In this document: piece after piece, positions 58,864 through 64,000 of the stretch
How the letters are laid out: every line of letters begins with the position of its first letter
How positions within the stretch are numbered: position 1 is the first letter of the stretch
Assembly: GCA_030848705.1 (NCBI GenBank)
Contig: CM061245.1
Span: 71,349,564 to 71,413,563 of the forward strand
Source of the DNA: Heracleum sosnowskyi
Taxonomy: Eukaryota; Streptophyta; Magnoliopsida; Apiales; Apiaceae
Direction of reading: 5' to 3'
Length of the DNA: 64,000 bases
Program-made: the position numbers and the translations under genes
Notes under the pieces: model-generated
The model's database searches: none
Seen by the model: the letters and a program-made list of their open reading frames with translations, nothing else
What the model was told of the DNA's origin: nothing

Positions 58864-59015
58864 TAGATCACATCACCTTTAACATTATAGATTAATTTTG
58901 TCTATTCTGCAAAGTTGGGTCATGAAATGCCTGAAAGTTTGATCTTTTACGCAAATGGACCTCCTCTATCTAAAACAATGATAACAGTTTGTAAAAAATG
59001 TGTATTTATGAACCT
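58864..59015 (+). repeat. Remainder of the 195-bp unit cut by element A
   Basis: Starts TAGATCACATCACCT and matches the short variant unit at 15928-16060 and 17805-17940 (CCTCTATCTAAAACAATGAT, GTTTGTAAAAAATGTG). This confirms that element A landed inside the array and shows where the array ends. Confidence 0.88.
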
Positions 59016-61520
59016 TAATACAGTAGTGTATGTCATGTTAAATTAGTTTATTCTTTGAATTTGGTTTGATCTTTGAAACAATTGCTCCATTTCAGCTGAT
59101 CATGATGAAAACTTCACTTTTATATAGCAGTCAATAGTTTTGAAGACAATGACCAAAGCCAATATTCATGTGGAGGATTTAGAATATGCTCCTAATTCTA
59201 TGATTGGGGACGTTTATGATTTTGGTATGATCCATCTTCCTTCTCTAATTTATGATTTTGGTATGATCCATATTCCTTCTCTAAATAGTTACTAATCCAT
59301 ATTGTAATATATGCATGTATTAGATTCATTCATAACACTCTTTCAATTCCATTATTTGGATTAGTGTTCATTGTTTCATTATTACAGGAATCTTACCAGC
59401 AATGATTTATATCAACAAAATGGGATTCATCAACATTTATCATGGGTTAATCCAGGACGGAAATGTGGCGATCGAATTAGTTATGAATGATGTTCATTTC
59501 ATGTTTACAACTGGTATTTTGTTATGTATTTTGCATCAAGATAATGATATGTTTTGTTATTATATAATCTTAGGTCAAAATTTTGTCTAAATGTGAAAAA
59601 CCTGATTTCAATGATTTATGATTGTTGATTCCTTTTTTTTTTTTTTTAAACTTTGGTTGTTGATACTGATACCTTTTTCTAATTGCATTGTTATGTAGAT
59701 TAATTAAATGAATTTTAGTGTTGCGGAATGAGTATAATGAGATTTAAGTGATCTTGAATCAGGTAAACAAAGTGATTAATGTTACTAATAGTTCCCTTTT
59801 ATCCAAGATGCGTTCATTCAAGTGACCCGTCCAAGGTTATTAGTTAATTATATTTATATCAAATATCAATCATGTTTTTTGTATATAATTTTGAAATCTT
59901 TGGTCATATCACTATATTGTAAAGTGTCAACATTTTGTGTATTATAGTTTCAATTGAATACCAAAGACCTGAAGTACAAGATCATGAAAGACGAGATGAT
60001 GTTGAGTTAAAATTGAAACAGAGTACCATGTCACTACTGAGCTACAACAGGCAAGCAAGTATTTCTTTTCTATCATTCCTTAAGTTTCATAAGGCATACT
60101 ATACTATTATACATAATGTTATACACAAAGTGTGTGTGGTACGTTTCAAAATATTTATATGAAATCTAAGTTATAAGAGAATTGGAGAAACTTAATTCTA
60201 ATAATTCAAGAATTGCAATCAAATGAGTAAATTTTATAAATGACTAGAGTTGTTTGAGCTCCAATATGGTTCGATAAACTAGGTTAGGGAGTTGATTTAA
60301 CCAGTTAGAAAGATGTAACTCATGTGTTCATTCTTTAGAAGAAGAGCATGCAAACAAGTTCTTCAATTATGTATTTCACTATCAAATTAGTAGCATCACT
60401 TATAAATGGGAAGGCGGGTATACATGTAACCTTTTTTCATTCCGATTCTGAAATATATACCAAATGAGCACTAACAATATATACATCTAAAAGCTCAATG
60501 TCAATATTTTTGTAAATTACAAGTGCAAGAATATGGAGCTAGCACTCCAATGAGCAAGGTCCAGAGAATAAAATATAGCATGAGGTCACTAGAAATTACT
60601 TGGTGGTAATATGATCCTTATTTTGTTCTTAAAATAAGTGTATGAGCAATTAAATATATTTTTTTGATTTTAATGCAGTTGTATTTATGTCTTGTTGACA
60701 AGTCTAATTACGTTAGTGACTATGCTATTCCTATCTTGCCATCTTTTCCTATTCTTCTAAATGAGAAAATGAGTCTGCCTTTTGATTTTTGTAAAAATTT
60801 ATTGACATGAAAAGATATTATGCATTCTGAATTTCTAATCATGTCACGTATCATAGGAAAAGATTTTTATTTTCTGTTTTAGATAGATGATTACAAGAAA
60901 CATTCATGTAAACTAAATTATTACATTTTATTTACAGTTCAAGAGAGAAAAGATCTTTACTCATGCTCAAGTGATTGTCAATTAAGACTTTGAACCAACC
61001 AGGGAATCAAGATGAAGATAGCAAGACTGATGAGCATGAAGTTGATTAGGACAGAACGGAGGAAAAAAGTGAGTCTGGAGAGCACAAAGTAGAGATTGAT
61101 GGGAGTAAAGATATAGATCAAAAGAAGGAAAACAAAGACACCTATTTTTACATGATTTCTGACTGGACATGTTCTCCTTTACATAATCCTTTACTTTATA
61201 AAATAAAAATTACTTTACTATATTCACCTATTATTAAATTATATGATGCTAGGTTTTTGACTCAACACCCCTGAATGTGACTTACTTTACTTTAGGCTTT
61301 TGTTATTATTTTTACCATTTCCAGCTATCCACGAAGTTGTTGTAGTTAATAAGTGATATTAGTTTTTACTTTCTACTGAAGAATGGTTTTAATTTTGTTC
61401 TTACAGGAGCTGGTGCTACAGGAGGAGCACAAACAACAAAGTCTCCAATGTTCCTTCAATGGCTCAGTAAGGGTGGTGCTTAAAGAAGCTGGTGCTTAAA
61501 ATTTATTAAATTTTAATTAT
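59016..61520 (+). other. Exon-like but stop-containing sequence right of the array
   Basis: Several stretches bounded by splice-like AG/GT. The first, about 59097-59215, includes AACATTCATGTG-like coding (YAPNSMIGDVYDFG). Others begin at 59388 (ACAG then GAATCTTACC), 59948 (ATAG then TTTCAATTG), 60940 (acidic, NQDEDSKTDEHEVD followed by a stop) and 61408 (ACAG then GAGCTGGTGCTACAGG). A 34-bp direct duplication lies at 59212-59283. No frame is long and I recognise no protein. It could be the 3' half of the locus starting near 14.4 kb, now a pseudogene. Confidence 0.25.
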
Positions 61521-62857
61521 ACATTTCGATAATTATATTAAATCCTCCAATGGTGATCCACAACAATTTTCTTCTTAATTCTTAGCTATGGAATTGTAGC
61601 TCTGATCCTGTTGTGGTCAAGTGAAAGAAATGTATAATTAAACAACACGTATTAATGTCTAACAGGAAGGTTTATCAAATTGCTATTTACAGCTTCTGGA
61701 TAGTCAAAGTTGGTGGATACCATGCTTTTGAAAAACATTTGAAAACTCATATTTGTTGCATGTAGTTCATCATTCAACTCCGCAGACCCAAGAGTTAACT
61801 GATTCATATCATTCACCAACATGTTCTTCATGTATGAAAACCTCTTTCTCTTTGCATGTCTTGAAGTCATTGTGTGTTGTGTATATGTATAATCGGCAAG
61901 TATCCAGTAAATTCAAGTTTAAAGGTCATGTATTTATTTATAGATAGATAAATATAGTTAACATGTAGTGGTGTTTAAGTCTCAACGTGGTGTTTAGATC
62001 GTGTTGAGATCGTGTTGTATGTGCAAAAATAGAATATATGTTTAAATAAAAACAACCCATTGTCACAATAAATTTTAAATTAGAAATTTTAGACGGTTGT
62101 ATTCTTTAATGAAGTTTTTAAATTTTAACAGAAACATCTTCTGGTTTACCAATTATACAAAAGCTATTTATTTAAACAGCTTCTTATATTCTCATCTATA
62201 AAAAAATATTTACATTATTTTTAAAAATTAAAAAATGGATATAAATTGAATTATTATATCTTAAAATCTGTGTGATGCGTTATTTTTTTTAATTTGTTAT
62301 GGAAAAATAAAAAAGAAAACATGTTTAGTTGAAAAATATAATTACCCGTGAAAATTTTCAAAATTAAGGAGCTTAACTGAAAAGGATAATTGATTATAAA
62401 TGGGTTTTATTATTTAAAAAATATTTTTTTATAGATATATAAGTGTAATTAAGTAAAATCACAAAGATTAAAAAATTAAGTAAATAAAGGATTCATCATG
62501 TAATAATATTTTTATTAAATTAGCCATTATAGAATACTAAATTTTGTCACATATTTTTAAGAAATATTGTTATTTTTCCCAAATATAACGATGCCTAATA
62601 GGTAATATAAATTATATCAACAACATAGAGATACAGCTATCAAACATCAACATGCATTTATTGAGAATACTAACGGCCTATATGCCACTTTCATGTATCG
62701 ATGCAATGTGAGAAACAGATACATTAACTACAACTGATCATATTCTCCAATACTTAACTTGACATTGTTCTTGATTTTCCACTTTCTCATCAAACGTTTT
62801 CTCTTAATCACACCACATATTACCATCCTACTCATATATTTTCTATTAATAATAACA
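61521..62857. other. AT-rich intergenic DNA, nothing recognised
   Basis: Short AT-rich open frames only. The last 150 bases probably include the promoter of the F-box-like ORF. Confidence 0.35.
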
Positions 62858-63682
62858 ATGGTGAATGATAATATACTCAGCCTTCCATCAGATGAGGTGA
62901 GCTTGATCTTCAATTTCATTATATTTGGTATTCGTGATTTCAATACCTTCTCAAAATTCCTGATGGCTTGGGTAACTAAGCAAACAACACACAGAACCAA
63001 GGATGTTCTGGAAAAGCTGGATTGGGATTCACTATACAGATTTCATCGACACGATTATGAAGAAACACGTTACCAGTTCATTGGCTTTATTCGTTTTGCT
63101 GTTAAGAACAAAGTTCAACAAGCTATGTTCTACAACTCAGTTGATAATCTTTTCAGGAAGCATGACGTTCAACACCACCTTAATGTTTTATCCTCTCTTG
63201 CAGGTAACCATTTTCCATCTTCATTCTATTTTTTGTTCTTTAAGGCAATATGCAGACCTTTCGATGTAGTGAAGACATCTGAAGACATGTATGCCTTTTT
63301 CAAACCTTCCCATATGAGAAATAAGCTGCTACAACTGATGAGGTTGCTCGAAGACAGGTATACTTACATATCCGATAAATAGAAACTTCTGCCAATTTAT
63401 AAATTCTGCCCAAATGCCAGAAATACTGATCCAATGTACCAGATAGAGGGTCTTTCTTACCCAGATGAGCTATGGGACGCGCTTTGTGATAAGATCGTTG
63501 ATGGAAACTATCGAGATGGTGGAGAAATTTGGGGCAAACAGCTAAACATGAAGCATTTGTGGAAAACCAAATATGTGCATTGCAAATTGCAGCTTATTGT
63601 TTTCAAGATCCTACTTTCTTCCGTTCAAGATATCGAATATTATGATTGGTTGGATTCAGTTATTATGTTTTTCAAATCTTAG
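62858..63682 (+). pseudogene. F-box-like protein (At2g35280-like), one in-frame stop
   Basis: Start chosen at ATG 62858 (MVNDNILSLPSDE) because the F-box-like motif LPSDEVSLIFNFII...FNTFSKFLMAW begins at once; the upstream open sequence is hydrophobic and AT-rich. The following part (FIRFAVKNKVQQAMFYNSVDNLF, LNVLSSLAGNHFPSSFYFLFFKAICR) resembles the helical repeats after the F-box in plant At2g35280/At1g67623-like proteins. These act as substrate adaptors of SCF ubiquitin ligases or have unknown roles. A TAG at 63380-63382 interrupts the frame after about 174 codons. The same frame then continues for 100 codons (FCPNARNTDPMYQIEGL, LWDALCDKIVDG) to TAG at 63680. The single stop may be a recent disabling change, or the short form may be expressed. 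Family call moderate. Confidence 0.5.
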
Positions 63683-64000
63683 AATCATTTCAATGTGTTA
63701 TTCATGTCATTAAAGGATTTAATGACTTTAATCCTACCCTTTCTGATTTTTCATTTGTTTAAATTTCAATCAGATGTTTTACATTTCGTATTAACAAAAT
63801 TTGTAGTGCATGTTTTGATGTCTGATATCAACAATACACTTATTACAAACTCTATGTTATCATTCAACATTTGCAATGATGTTTTGTTTTAACTTTAAAA
63901 TATTTAGTTTGCTTGTTTTAAATTAATTGCAACCTCGGTGACAAAAAGATAAAAATTAAGTACGACCTCAACATTACTTTGAGATGGACGTATAATATTA
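63683..64000. other. 3' flank, no further gene seen
   Basis: AT-rich DNA with a short open frame (63695-63892) of no recognised similarity. Confidence 0.35.

Noticed and set aside
59160..59230. Protein-kinase-like motif GDVYDFG
   Set aside because: Only this short motif fits; the flanking sequence lacks other kinase motifs and contains stops.

Overview
The window is nuclear DNA of a flowering plant, most likely a eudicot. The evidence is a spliced pectate lyase gene with plant-type introns, a nuclear tRNA-Ser, a decayed copy of plastid ndhD, Mutator- and CACTA-type DNA transposons, and plant Ty1/copia and Ty3/gypsy-type LTR retrotransposons. I cannot name the species. Base composition is AT-rich and host genes are few; well over half of the window is transposable elements.

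Left part (1-6.7 kb): debris of a Sirevirus-like copia element. An integrase fragment (+) meets the 3' part of a gag gene (-) tail to tail, followed by that element's primer site and 5' LTR (2972-4011). Next come a four-copy 115-bp tandem repeat and the 3' LTR of a gypsy-type element (5207-6007), a 191-bp Mutator-type MITE with a perfect 9-bp target duplication (6524-6714), and a plastid ndhD fragment (about 6.73-7.54 kb).

Host part (7.9-15.1 kb): a five-exon pectate lyase-like gene on the minus strand (7931-10318) with a signal peptide and a GPI-anchor-like tail, a tRNA-Ser(AGA) at 12163-12243, a pair of diverged direct repeats, and exon-like segments near 14.4-15.1 kb. From 15.1 to 20.1 kb lies a 195-bp tandem repeat. 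It is organised in blocks separated by about 1.1 kb of exon-like spacer, and block plus spacer are themselves duplicated (about 1.88 kb).

Nested cluster (20.09-58.86 kb): copia element A (LTRs of about 1.4 kb, target duplication TAGAT) inserted in the 195-bp array. Into A jumped Sirevirus-like element B (23907-50303, 550-bp LTRs, target duplication ATCCC), which carries gag, pol and a long env-like third ORF. Into the RNase H region of B jumped element C (29970-44316, target duplication ATAAC), a coding-empty element with 4.57-kb LTRs that then suffered a 3.97-kb internal tandem duplication. Separately, a 4.9-kb CACTA transposon (50563-55457, target duplication TGT) jumped into the pol gene of A. 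It carries exon-intron fragments of three host genes (glyoxalase I, a LAF3/YtcJ-like amidohydrolase, a PWWP-type protein), all in the same orientation: a Pack-CACTA. All four insertions keep their target duplications, so their order can be read directly. Subtracting inserts gives about 7.5 kb for A and 12.0 kb for B.

Right part (58.9-64 kb): the remainder of the interrupted 195-bp unit, a stretch of exon-like but stop-containing sequence, and an F-box-like ORF (62858-63682) with one in-frame stop.

The most unusual signal is a short motif (CCTGATG/CATCAGG) packed into the LTRs of both A and B, which belong to different copia lineages, and into the disordered coding spacers of B. The first Sirevirus (0.4-4.0 kb) shows the same arrangement with a different motif (CCGTTGA).
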